The position numbers were made by a program, and so were the translations under genes. A stretch of DNA of 14,482 bases, from assembly GCA_035504735.1 (NCBI GenBank), contig DATJRJ010000140.1, forward strand, positions 1-14,482, in the 5' to 3' direction. The notes below the pieces were generated by a model that was not told the DNA's origin, did not search any database, and worked only from the letters and a program-made list of their open reading frames with translations. Shown here one piece after another: positions 6,412 through 14,061 of the stretch; positions within the stretch are counted from its first letter, which is position 1; every line of letters begins with the position of its first letter. This stretch comes from JAJPIG01 sp035504735 (GTDB lineage Bacteria > Desulfobacterota > Binatia > Binatales > Binataceae).

Positions 6412-7105
6412 GACTTGCGGCTGCGGCGCTTCTACGGTGCGAACGATCGACGTCAACGAGCGCATGCTCGCGTCCAACGCGCTGGACGCCGCACACAACC
6501 GCAGTCATTTTGCTGAGCGAAAAGTCTCCGCAATTAACCTGATGGGTACGCCGGGAGCGGGAAAGACAGCGCTCTTAGAGTCAACGATCCCTGAGTGGCG
6601 CGGAGCCGGCCGGATCCTGGTGATCGAGGGCGATCAGGCGACTGACCGCGACAGCAGGCGTATCCGCGCCGCGGGTGCGATCGCTTGCCAGGTGGAAACT
6701 GGCCTCGGCTGTCATCTCGATGCGCATCAGATCCACGCCGCGCTGCATCATCTTGATCTCCACGATGGTGACCTGCTCTTCATCGAGAACGTCGGCAACC
6801 TGGTCTGTCCCGCACTGTTCGATTTAGGCGAGCGGCTGCGCGTGGTTGTGACCAGTCCCACCGAGGGCGTCGATAAGCCGCTCAAATATCCTCCGATGTT
6901 TCGTGCCGCGCACCTCATCGTACTCAACAAGTGCGATCTGATTCCGCATGTACCCTTCGACCTCGACGAGTGGGCCAATTACGTTCGCGCTATCAACCCC
7001 CGCGCGCAGATCATCAAGACCTCCGCCCTCAACGGCGAGGGCATCGACAGTCTGCTCGCCGCAATTGAAAACATGCAACTATCGCCTGCGAGCATTTCTG
7101 CATGA
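6404..7105 (+). CDS. hypB: Hydrogenase nickel-insertion GTPase HypB
   Basis: A 233-residue SIMIBI-class GTPase that powers nickel delivery to the [NiFe] site. The N-terminus MCETCGC holds the high-affinity nickel site (C2, C5, C7), and there is no histidine-rich stretch of the kind that stores metal in some HypB proteins. The P-loop is GTPGAGKT (48-55). Then come IEGDQATDRD (switch I region) and GLGCHLDA, the metal-bridged cysteine-histidine site at the dimer interface. FIENVGNLVCP (Walker B/switch II), EGVDKPLKYP, LNKCDL (guanine specificity) and KTSALNGEG complete the set. The ATG at 6404 has AGGTG just upstream. The stop codon overlaps the hydB start (ATGA), indicating translational coupling. 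All key residues appear intact. Confidence 0.96.
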   Translation: MCETCGCGASTVRTIDVNERMLASNALDAAHNRSHFAERKVSAINLMGTPGAGKTALLESTIPEWRGAGRILVIEGDQATDRDSRRIRAAGAIACQVETGLGCHLDAHQIHAALHHLDLHDGDLLFIENVGNLVCPALFDLGERLRVVVTSPTEGVDKPLKYPPMFRAAHLIVLNKCDLIPHVPFDLDEWANYVRAINPRAQIIKTSALNGEGIDSLLAAIENMQLSPASISA

Positions 7106-8208
7106 CTGAATCGTTACACATGCCCAAGGCTGTGCTCGGGGACCTGATTGCGATTCTGTGGAGCGAAGGGTTCAAAGTGCTGGGGCCGGTCGTGCGTGAT
7201 GGCGCCGTCGCATTCGATGAGGTGCGTAAGGTATCCGATTTGGCGACAGGTATCCGCGATGCGCAGGAACCCGGGCGCTACAGACTGGTACCGGGCACAT
7301 CCGGAGAAATTTTCGAAGTAGTGAATGGCGCCGGATCGTTGAAGCCGTTTTTTTTCGCGGCTGACGAAACGCTGCTCGAAGTTACTCGCGAGCAGCGTGG
7401 CTTCAAGGTCACCGAGGTTGTGCCGGCGGCGCCGCGCCTCGCATTCATCGGGGTGCGCGCATGCGATCTTGCGGCCCTGGCGATCCAGGATCGTATTTTC
7501 TTGCACGACCGTTTTCGCGACACGCACTACCAGACCCGTCGCCAGGACGCATTTCTCGTCGCGGTCAACTGCACCCGCTCGGCATCGACCTGCTTTTGTG
7601 TATCCATGAAAACCGGCCCCGAAGCGACGAGCGGTTACGATCTCTCACTGACTGAACTAGAGCAAGGCTTCGTGATGCGCAGCGGTTCAGCCGCGGGTGA
7701 AGCGCTCGCCGCGAGGCTTGGCCTGGGGGCCGCTCAACACGACGAAATCGTGTCGGCCAAAGCACGAATCGACGGATGCGCGACCGGTATGCAACGCCGC
7801 CTTGATACCGCGGACTTGCCCCGACTGCTCTACGATGAAGTTGAGAACCCGCGCTGGAAGGATGTCGCATCGCGATGCCTTTCGTGTACCAACTGCACGA
7901 TGGTTTGCCCGAGTTGCTTTTGTCACACCGTGGTCGATCAGGAAGAAATCGACGGCAATATGAGCCGTCGCGTGCGCAAGTGGGACTCGTGCTTTTCGCT
8001 CGAGCACGCACACATCCATGGAATCAATTTCCGGCCGAAGATCGAAAACCGCTACCGGCAGTGGCTCACGCACAAGCTGGCTTCATGGATCGATCAGTTC
8101 GGCACGTCTGGATGCGTCGGATGCGGCCGCTGCATCACCTGGTGCCCGGTGGGCATCGATTTGACGGAAGAAGTCGCTGCGATTCGCGAACGACCGGTTA
8201 AGGGATGA
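7102..8208 (+). CDS. hydB: Group 3b [NiFe] hydrogenase beta subunit, 4Fe-4S protein
   Basis: A 368-residue cytoplasmic iron-sulfur subunit that passes electrons between the small subunit and the flavin subunit; it matches the beta subunit (HydB) of NADP-linked sulfhydrogenases. The N-terminal ~240 residues are the family-specific domain, including LAFIGVRACDLAALAIQDR. Two ferredoxin-like cluster motifs follow: C259, C262, C265, C269 (CLSCTNCTMVC) and C338, C341, C344, C348 (CVGCGRCITWC). Each is followed by a further P or C residue typical of 4Fe-4S binding. The region GNMSRRVRKWDSCFS between them is characteristic of the family. Length is typical. It starts within the hypB stop codon and ends in an ATGA overlap with hydG. 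Confidence 0.92.
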   Translation: MTESLHMPKAVLGDLIAILWSEGFKVLGPVVRDGAVAFDEVRKVSDLATGIRDAQEPGRYRLVPGTSGEIFEVVNGAGSLKPFFFAADETLLEVTREQRGFKVTEVVPAAPRLAFIGVRACDLAALAIQDRIFLHDRFRDTHYQTRRQDAFLVAVNCTRSASTCFCVSMKTGPEATSGYDLSLTELEQGFVMRSGSAAGEALAARLGLGAAQHDEIVSAKARIDGCATGMQRRLDTADLPRLLYDEVENPRWKDVASRCLSCTNCTMVCPSCFCHTVVDQEEIDGNMSRRVRKWDSCFSLEHAHIHGINFRPKIENRYRQWLTHKLASWIDQFGTSGCVGCGRCITWCPVGIDLTEEVAAIRERPVKG

Positions 8209-9032
8209 CTCCCTATTCGCTATACCCGGCGAGGATTTCTGCGCGTCGAACCGAGACCGCCGGCATCTATACCTTCACCATGCGTTTTGTCGATGAGGAA
8301 GTGCGGCGTGCATACCGCTTCAAGGCGGGCCAGTTCAACATGCTTTACGCTTTCGGCGTCGGTGAAGTTCCGATTTCGATCGTTTCCGATCCGGCCGCCC
8401 CCGAAAGCCTCGAACACACCATCCGGACCGCCGGACGCGTTACAGGGGTAATGGCCGGATGGAAGGTCGGCGACGTAGTAGGAGTACGCGGTCCATATGG
8501 CAACGGATGGCCGGTCGAAGAGGCACGCGGGCGCGACGTGGTGATCATTACCGGCGGTCTTGGATGCGCCCCGGTGGTCGGGCTCATCAACTATATATTC
8601 CGCCGCCGCGACCAATACGGTGAATTGCACATCCTGCATGGCGTGAAAACGCCGAACGATCTTCTGTACCGCGAGCGCTTCGACGAATGGCGCCGCGCGC
8701 CACGCACCAAAGTTTACCTGACCGCGGACCAACCCGACCGAAGCTGGCACTACAAAATCGGCGTGGTGACAGAACTCTTCGACGAGCTCAGGGTGCCGCC
8801 GTCGTCGACCGTGATGATGTGCGGCCCGGAGATGATGATGCGGTTCGCGGCACATGCGCTGCGCCAGAAAGGTATCGGCGATGAAGCGATATACCTTTCG
8901 ATGGAACGGCGGATGGAGTGCGCGGTCGGACTCTGCGGTCATTGTCAGTATCGCGAGCATTTTGTGTGCAAGGATGGGCCCGTGTTTTCCTATCGCACGC
9001 TCAGAGAGCTGTTCGGAACCTCGGGCATATGA
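8205..9032 (+). CDS. hydG: Group 3b [NiFe] hydrogenase gamma subunit, FAD/NAD(P)-binding
   Basis: A 275-residue ferredoxin-NADP reductase-like subunit that exchanges electrons with NAD(P)H. Residues 1-~100 are the FAD-binding barrel (FKAGQFNMLYAFGVGEVPISI, with VPISI taking the place of the RxYS motif, as is usual in this group). Residues ~105-235 are the NAD(P)-binding lobe with TGGLGCAPVVGL and the CGPEMMM motif. The C-terminus carries a 2Fe-2S site: C239, C244, C247 and C255 within MECAVGLCGHC and FVCKDGPVF. This architecture matches HydG of sulfhydrogenases and the related dihydroorotate dehydrogenase electron-transfer subunits; the neighbours settle the identity. It is coupled by ATGA overlaps to hydB and hydD. 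Cofactor preference (NADPH versus NADH) cannot be read by eye. Confidence 0.93.
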   Translation: MTPYSLYPARISARRTETAGIYTFTMRFVDEEVRRAYRFKAGQFNMLYAFGVGEVPISIVSDPAAPESLEHTIRTAGRVTGVMAGWKVGDVVGVRGPYGNGWPVEEARGRDVVIITGGLGCAPVVGLINYIFRRRDQYGELHILHGVKTPNDLLYRERFDEWRRAPRTKVYLTADQPDRSWHYKIGVVTELFDELRVPPSSTVMMCGPEMMMRFAAHALRQKGIGDEAIYLSMERRMECAVGLCGHCQYREHFVCKDGPVFSYRTLRELFGTSGI

Positions 9033-9805
9033 AGCCTCGCGTGGCAGTATTCAAGTTCGCCTCCTGCGACGGCTGCCAGTTGCAATTCCTGAACGCCGAG
9101 GACGAGCTACTCAAGCTCGCCGCACAGGTCGATTTCGTCTACTTTCCCGAGGCGCGGAGCCGCGCGCTCGAAGGCCCTTACGATATCGCCTTCGTCGAGG
9201 GCAGCATCACCACTCCCGACGATGCCCGGCGCATTATCAAGGTGCGCGAAGAAAGCCGCTATCTCGTTACGATCGGTGCGTGCGCGACGGCAGGTGGCAT
9301 TCAGGCGCTGCGCAACTGGGCTGACATCGAGCAGTACAGACGCGTCGTATATCCAAGCCCGGAGTTCATTTCGACGCTGTCGACTTCAACACCCATCTCT
9401 GAGCACGTTCGCGTCGATTTCGAACTGTGGGGCTGCCCGGTCGACAAACAACAACTGCTTGCCGTGGTGCGCTCGCGGTTATCGAAAGCGCAGCCGGCTG
9501 TCCCGGGGCACAGCGTATGCCTGGAGTGCAAGCGGCGCGGCAACGTATGCGTGGTAGTGACGCGCGGCGAGCCGTGCCTGGGACCTGTGACGCGCACCGG
9601 ATGCGGGGCGTTATGTCCGGCATTCAATCGCGGATGCTATGGATGCTTCGGACCGGCTGACGATCAGAATATGGAATCGTTCGCGCGACTGCTCGTCAGC
9701 CAGGGCGTGCAGGGCGACGACGCAGTGCGCAGGTTGCGCGGAATAAACGGCTACGTGCGCCCATGGCGGGAGACCGCGGATGCCATCGCGGCGGGCAAAA
9801 AGTAG
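9029..9805 (+). CDS. hydD: Group 3b [NiFe] hydrogenase small (delta) subunit
   Basis: A 258-residue small subunit that carries the Fe-S relay from the active site. The start at 9029 (ATGA overlap with hydG) gives MKPRVAVFKFASCDGCQ, matching family starts; the longer open frame back to 8918 is only read-through over hydG. The proximal cluster ligands are C13 and C16 of CDGC, the cysteine in TIGACATAGG and the one in WGCPVD. The C-terminal half has CLEC, NVCVV, EPCLGPVTRTGCGALCP and GCYGCFGP, enough for two more clusters. There is no Tat signal peptide, so the enzyme is cytoplasmic, as expected for group 3. Its 3' end overlaps hydA by 26 bases. Confidence 0.94.
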   Translation: MKPRVAVFKFASCDGCQLQFLNAEDELLKLAAQVDFVYFPEARSRALEGPYDIAFVEGSITTPDDARRIIKVREESRYLVTIGACATAGGIQALRNWADIEQYRRVVYPSPEFISTLSTSTPISEHVRVDFELWGCPVDKQQLLAVVRSRLSKAQPAVPGHSVCLECKRRGNVCVVVTRGEPCLGPVTRTGCGALCPAFNRGCYGCFGPADDQNMESFARLLVSQGVQGDDAVRRLRGINGYVRPWRETADAIAAGKK

Positions 9806-11084
9806 AAAAATCCAGGTCAACTTTTTGACCCGCGTCGAGGGCGAAACCGCCCTGCGCATCCGCATTCGCGACGGCGAATTGATCGAGCTTCGTCTCGAAA
9901 TTTTCGAACCGCCGCGGTTCTTCGAATCTTTTCTGCGGGGACGCGACTCGCGTGAAGCGCCGGACCTCACCGCGCGCATCTGCGGCATCTGTCCAGTCGC
10001 ATATCAGATGAGCACGGTTCATGCTTTCGAACGACTGTACGACATTCCGATCGATCCGGCCGTCCGGGAATTGCGGCGTCTTTATCTCTGCGGCGAATGG
10101 ATCGAAAGCCACGCGCTCCACATTCATATGCTGGCGGCACCTGATTTTCTCGGCTGCGACAGCATTATCGCTTTAGCCGACAAGAACCGTGAGGCGGTGG
10201 AGCGCGGCCTGAGAATCAAGAAAGTGGGCAACGCTATAGTTACTGCTCTCGGCGGCCGATCGGTACATCCGGTGGGCGCGTGCATCGGAGGTTTCACTCG
10301 CATTCCCAGGCGCGAACAGCTCGCCACTCTGCGCGAGCAGCTTCTGCATGTGCGCGACGACGCGATCGAGTGCGTGCGATGGGTTTCGCACTTCGATTTG
10401 CCCGCCGTCACCCGCGATATCGAATTTGTCTCGCTGCGGCATCCGGACGAATACCCGATGAACGACGGGCGGATAGCCTCGAGCAAGAACATCGATGCGG
10501 CGCCGGATGACTTCGACGATTTTTTCGAAGAGCACCAGGTGCCTTATTCGAACGCGTTGCACTGCAGGATCACGGGGCGCGGGCCTTATTTTTTGGGGCC
10601 GCTCGCGCGCGTCAATTTGAATTTTGATCAATTGGGTCCGGACGTGATGTCCGTCGCGCGTGAGACCGGAATTCCCTGGCCAAGCTCGAATCCCTACACC
10701 AGTATCGTCGCGCGCGCCTTAGAGGTTCTGTATGCGATCGGCGAGGCGGTCAGAGTGATTGACGCTTACCAGCCACCGCCTGTTCCTGCGACACCATACG
10801 AAGTCCGCGCCGGCATCGGACGGGCGATAACGGAGGCGCCGCGCGGTTCGCTGTACCACGCATTCGAAACCGACGACCGCGGGCTGATTCACTCGGCGCG
10901 CATCGTGCCGCCGACGTCGCAGAACCAGGCGCGAATCGAAGCCGACTTGCGCGAACTTGTTCCCGACATCATCCGACGCAGCGACATTGAGGCGACGCGC
11001 ATGTGTGAGATGGCGATTCGCAACTACGATCCGTGTATTTCGTGTTCGACACATTTCCTGAAGCTCGAGGTCGAGCGGGGTTGA
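9780..11084 (+). CDS. hydA: Group 3b [NiFe] hydrogenase large (alpha) subunit precursor
   Basis: The 434-residue catalytic subunit holding the Ni-Fe(CN)2CO centre. The L1 motif is RICGIC (C68, C71), followed by PVAYQMSTVHA as in group 3b enzymes. The L2 motif near the C-terminus is DPCISCSTH (C419, C422, H425). A nine-residue tail, FLKLEVERG, follows H425 and is the likely peptide removed by the maturation protease after nickel insertion. The N-terminal signature VNFLTRVEGE is the usual large-subunit start. The ATG at 9780 has GGGAG seven bases upstream, inside hydD. The stop codon overlaps a TTG that opens the next gene, which carries a protease of the type needed for this processing. All four metal-ligating cysteines are present, so an active enzyme is expected. 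Confidence 0.96.
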   Translation: MPSRRAKSRKIQVNFLTRVEGETALRIRIRDGELIELRLEIFEPPRFFESFLRGRDSREAPDLTARICGICPVAYQMSTVHAFERLYDIPIDPAVRELRRLYLCGEWIESHALHIHMLAAPDFLGCDSIIALADKNREAVERGLRIKKVGNAIVTALGGRSVHPVGACIGGFTRIPRREQLATLREQLLHVRDDAIECVRWVSHFDLPAVTRDIEFVSLRHPDEYPMNDGRIASSKNIDAAPDDFDDFFEEHQVPYSNALHCRITGRGPYFLGPLARVNLNFDQLGPDVMSVARETGIPWPSSNPYTSIVARALEVLYAIGEAVRVIDAYQPPPVPATPYEVRAGIGRAITEAPRGSLYHAFETDDRGLIHSARIVPPTSQNQARIEADLRELVPDIIRRSDIEATRMCEMAIRNYDPCISCSTHFLKLEVERG

Positions 11085-13792
11085 TCCGTATCATCGGAAT
11101 TGGCAGTCCGTTCGGCGACGATGCCGTGGGTCTGATGGCCGCGCGATTACTCGCCGAAGCGCCGCCGTCGAATTGCGAGGTGCTTGCGGCGGATCGCCCC
11201 GGTGCGGCTTTAGTGGATTTGCTGGAAGGCGCCCAAGCCGCAATTCTCATTGACGCGGTGCGTTCCGGACGGCCGCCAGGAACGATCCATGAATTCGCCT
11301 TCGGAGAGCTTGATCGCTCGACGGCGCGCTTTGTCTCTTCGCACGATCTTGGGGTCGCCGCGGCAATTCAACTCGCCCAGAAGTTGAAGCGCGGGCCGCA
11401 TGTGGGAAGAGTGATCGGAATTGAAATCCCACCTGTCAGCACGCCACAGCTTTGCGGACTCAGTTCCCAAACGAGGGAAGCGGTGCGCCAGGCCGTCGAG
11501 CGGGTGCGGTCCGCGGCAGGGGAATTCGAGGATCGTGAACGCGAGCGTTTGATCATCGCCGGGATCGTTCAAGGCGTCGGCTTGCGGCCCTCCGTCTGGC
11601 GGCTTGCGAAATCACTGGGGCTCGCAGGCTTCGTACGCAACGTTCCCTCCGGGGTCCATATCGAGATCGAAGGTCGCCTCGCTTCACTGAAAGAATTCCA
11701 CAATCGCCTGGAGGCCGATCTGCTTCCCGCGGCGACGATTGAACGCATCGAGTCCGAGCGCTTGCCGCTTCGGGGCGATACAGACTTTTGCGCGATGCCA
11801 AGTGAGAACGGGCCCGTCTCGACGATGATTCCGCCGGATCTCGCCGCTTGCACCGAGTGCGTGCGCGAAATTCTTGATCCTACTGATCGCCGCTATCGCT
11901 ATCCGTTTACCAACTGCGCTTCATGCGGTCCGCGATTCACCGTTGTTCGTGCCCTACCCTACGATCGCGTGAACACCACTTTGAGCACCTTTCCGCTTTG
12001 TGACCAATGCAGGCGCGAGTATTTGGATCCTTCGAATCGGCGTTTTCGAGCCGAGCCGATCGCATGCTGCGACTGCGGCCCCGTGGCGTGGCTGGAGGTA
12101 CCTAAAGCGCAGTTTAGGATGACCGCGGCGGGTGAAGATTCCATATCGCGCGCAGCGGCGATTCTACGCCAGCACGGTATTGTCGCCCTGCAAGGCCTCG
12201 GCGGTGTGCATCTCGCTTGCGACGCAACCAGCGACCTCGCGGTCCTAGGTCTGCGCAAAATCAAACAGCGTGCTCACAAACCCCTTGCTGTGATGGTCGA
12301 TTCAATCGAATCAGCGCGAAGTGTTGCACATGTCTCCGATGATGAAGCCGCGCTACTCACGTCGTCGCAGGCGCCAATCGTTCTGCTGCGCAAACGCACG
12401 GGCTCTCATCTCGCGCCCGCAATCGCGCCAGGCAACGACCACGTGGGGGTGATGATTGCGTACTCGCCGCTACATCATCTGCTCATGCATGATGCGGCTC
12501 GAACGCTTGTTATGACGAGCGCCAACCGCCCCGGAGAACCGCTTGCGCTCAACGCTGACGAAACGCGCAGCTTATTCGCGGATCAAGTAGATGCGTTACT
12601 GCTGCACAACCGTCCGATTCATCAGCGTTGTGATGACGGCGTCTGGGCACTCGGGCCCCGCGGTCCGCAACCTGTTCGTTTGAGCCGCGGAAGCACACCA
12701 CGTTCATTCAGGGTGCCCGTTGCTGCACCAGTTCCGATTGTCGGTGCGGGTGGCGACATCAAGAACAGTTTCTGCCTTCTATCGAAAAGCAGAGCCCTGA
12801 TGAGCCAGTTCATTGGTACGCTGGAGAGTATCGCGACGCAGGATCACTTCCACAATTCGCTTGAGAAATGGATCGTGATGAGCGGTATCGTGCCGCGCCT
12901 TATTGCCCATGATCTGCATCCGCAATCCATCGGACGCGCTCTAGCTGAAAGCCTTGGCTTAAAGACTGTCGGCGTGCAGCATCATCACGCGCATGTCGCG
13001 GCGTGCATGGCTGAGAACGCCTACGAGAATCCTGTGATTGGTATCGCTTTTGATGGCAGCGGTTATGGTTCCGATGGTGCCGTCTGGGGCGGTGAGGCGA
13101 TGATCGCCGACTACCGCGACTTCCAACGGATCGCTCATCTCGAGTACCTGCCACTTGTCGGCGGTGACGCCGCTATTCGGCATCCGGCGCGTATCGCGGC
13201 CGCGTTTCTGATCGCCTTATCGGGGTCGATCTCTGACGATCGCGTGCTTGCACTCGTAGGCGAAGAGCATGCGCGGATTCTCGCTACGATGGTGGGTAAT
13301 CGCATCAACACTGTTGAAACTTCCAGTTGCGGGCGGTTGTTCGATGCGGTCGCGGCGCTGCTTGGCGTGCGGAACGAAATCACTTATGAAGCGCAGGCGG
13401 CAATCGAACTGGAGACGCTCGCGCGCAGTGCGTCTTCGACAAGTCACATTTATCCTTTCCCCATCTGCGATGAGATCGTCAAGACCGGGGATATGCTCGC
13501 CGCGATTATCGACGACTTGGAAAGGGGAACCCCGAAGGCGAACATCGCGCGGACTTTTCATCAGACTGTAGCGCAGATTGCGCTGCAAATGGCTTTGGAC
13601 GCGCGCGCGAAGAGCGGCATCAATGTCGTGGCGCTGACCGGCGGATGTTTTCAAAACCGATTGCTGCAAGCGGCGACGATCGAAGGTATGGAACGAGAAG
13701 GATTCAACGTCCTGGTTCATCACCGGGTTCCGACTAATGATGGCGGGTTGGCTTTGGGACAGGCCGTTATCGCGGCTGCTCGAATGAATTAA
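11081..13792 (+). CDS. hypF: Fused hydrogenase maturation protease-HypF carbamoyltransferase
   Basis: One uninterrupted frame of ~903 residues. Residues 1-~145 are a HycI/HybD-type protease: IGIGSPFGDDAVG with D14, LIDAV with D58 and SSHDLG with H88 match the three metal-binding residues. After a charged linker (~145-156) a complete HypF begins. Its parts are an acylphosphatase-like domain (GIVQGVGLRP from residue 161, GFVRN), paired zinc cysteines from C257 (CTEC, CASC, CDQC, CDCG), a YrdC-like domain (~355-545, GGVHLACDA, TSANRPGEP) and a Kae1-like domain with HHHAH (634-638), DGSGYGSDGAVWGGE and GGCFQNRLL. HypF makes the cyanide precursor from carbamoyl phosphate and ATP. The TTG at 11081 (TTGA overlap with the hydA stop) is chosen because the protein then opens IRIIGIG; a GTG at 11033 only reads through hydA. 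No stop codon separates the halves; a TTG at 11549 could in principle start HypF alone. Confidence 0.9.
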   Translation: MIRIIGIGSPFGDDAVGLMAARLLAEAPPSNCEVLAADRPGAALVDLLEGAQAAILIDAVRSGRPPGTIHEFAFGELDRSTARFVSSHDLGVAAAIQLAQKLKRGPHVGRVIGIEIPPVSTPQLCGLSSQTREAVRQAVERVRSAAGEFEDRERERLIIAGIVQGVGLRPSVWRLAKSLGLAGFVRNVPSGVHIEIEGRLASLKEFHNRLEADLLPAATIERIESERLPLRGDTDFCAMPSENGPVSTMIPPDLAACTECVREILDPTDRRYRYPFTNCASCGPRFTVVRALPYDRVNTTLSTFPLCDQCRREYLDPSNRRFRAEPIACCDCGPVAWLEVPKAQFRMTAAGEDSISRAAAILRQHGIVALQGLGGVHLACDATSDLAVLGLRKIKQRAHKPLAVMVDSIESARSVAHVSDDEAALLTSSQAPIVLLRKRTGSHLAPAIAPGNDHVGVMIAYSPLHHLLMHDAARTLVMTSANRPGEPLALNADETRSLFADQVDALLLHNRPIHQRCDDGVWALGPRGPQPVRLSRGSTPRSFRVPVAAPVPIVGAGGDIKNSFCLLSKSRALMSQFIGTLESIATQDHFHNSLEKWIVMSGIVPRLIAHDLHPQSIGRALAESLGLKTVGVQHHHAHVAACMAENAYENPVIGIAFDGSGYGSDGAVWGGEAMIADYRDFQRIAHLEYLPLVGGDAAIRHPARIAAAFLIALSGSISDDRVLALVGEEHARILATMVGNRINTVETSSCGRLFDAVAALLGVRNEITYEAQAAIELETLARSASSTSHIYPFPICDEIVKTGDMLAAIIDDLERGTPKANIARTFHQTVAQIALQMALDARAKSGINVVALTGGCFQNRLLQAATIEGMEREGFNVLVHHRVPTNDGGLALGQAVIAAARMN

Positions 13793-13801
13793 AAATCGCT
13801 T

Positions 13802-13805
13802 GGAG
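13802..13805 (+). promoter_or_regulatory. Ribosome binding site of hypC
   Basis: GGAG lies seven bases before the hypC ATG, in the 20-base gap after the hypF stop codon. It is one of the clearest Shine-Dalgarno sites in the operon, where most starts rely on overlap coupling. It fixes the start that leaves Cys2 at the N-terminus. Confidence 0.6.
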
Positions 13806-13812
13806 ATTCGTC

Positions 13813-14061
13813 ATGTGTCTTGGCGTACCCGGTAGAATAGTCAGGGTCCTCGATCAACATGGTCTCCGCATGGGCGAGATCGATTTCGGCGGCGTCACGC
13901 GGCAAGTTTGCCTCGCTTATGTGCCGGAGGCGATCGTCGGCGATTACGCGATCGTACATGCGGGCTTCGCGATCAGCAGAATGGACGAGGAAGAGGCGGC
14001 CCGAACGCTCGATCTGGCTCGGGAAATAGAAATGCGACTCGCACAGGGAAACAAGTCATGA
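13813..14061 (+). CDS. hypC: Hydrogenase assembly chaperone HypC
   Basis: An 82-residue chaperone that carries the Fe(CN)2CO unit with HypD and hands it to the large-subunit precursor. The N-terminus MCLGVPGRI is diagnostic; Cys2, exposed after Met removal, is the functional residue. The rest follows the OB-fold pattern of the family (GEIDFGGVTRQVCLAYVPEAIVGDYAIVHAGFAI) and ends in an acidic helix. Length is normal (~75-95). It has its own Shine-Dalgarno site and ends in an ATGA overlap with hypD, its partner. With one hydrogenase in view, it is probably dedicated to HydA. Confidence 0.96.
   Translation: MCLGVPGRIVRVLDQHGLRMGEIDFGGVTRQVCLAYVPEAIVGDYAIVHAGFAISRMDEEEAARTLDLAREIEMRLAQGNKS

Noticed and set aside
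8220..8960. 246-codon open frame on the - strand opposite hydG
   Set aside because: Shadow of hydG, whose FAD, NAD(P) and 2Fe-2S motifs are unmistakable.
8918..9028. N-terminal extension of the small subunit upstream of 9029
   Set aside because: These 37 codons overlap the conserved hydG C-terminus in another frame; the family start MKPRVAVFKF begins at 9029 with an ATGA overlap.
11033..11080. GTG start for the protease-HypF fusion
   Set aside because: The extra 16 residues are the out-of-frame reading of the hydA L2 region; the protease fold begins at the TTG at 11081.
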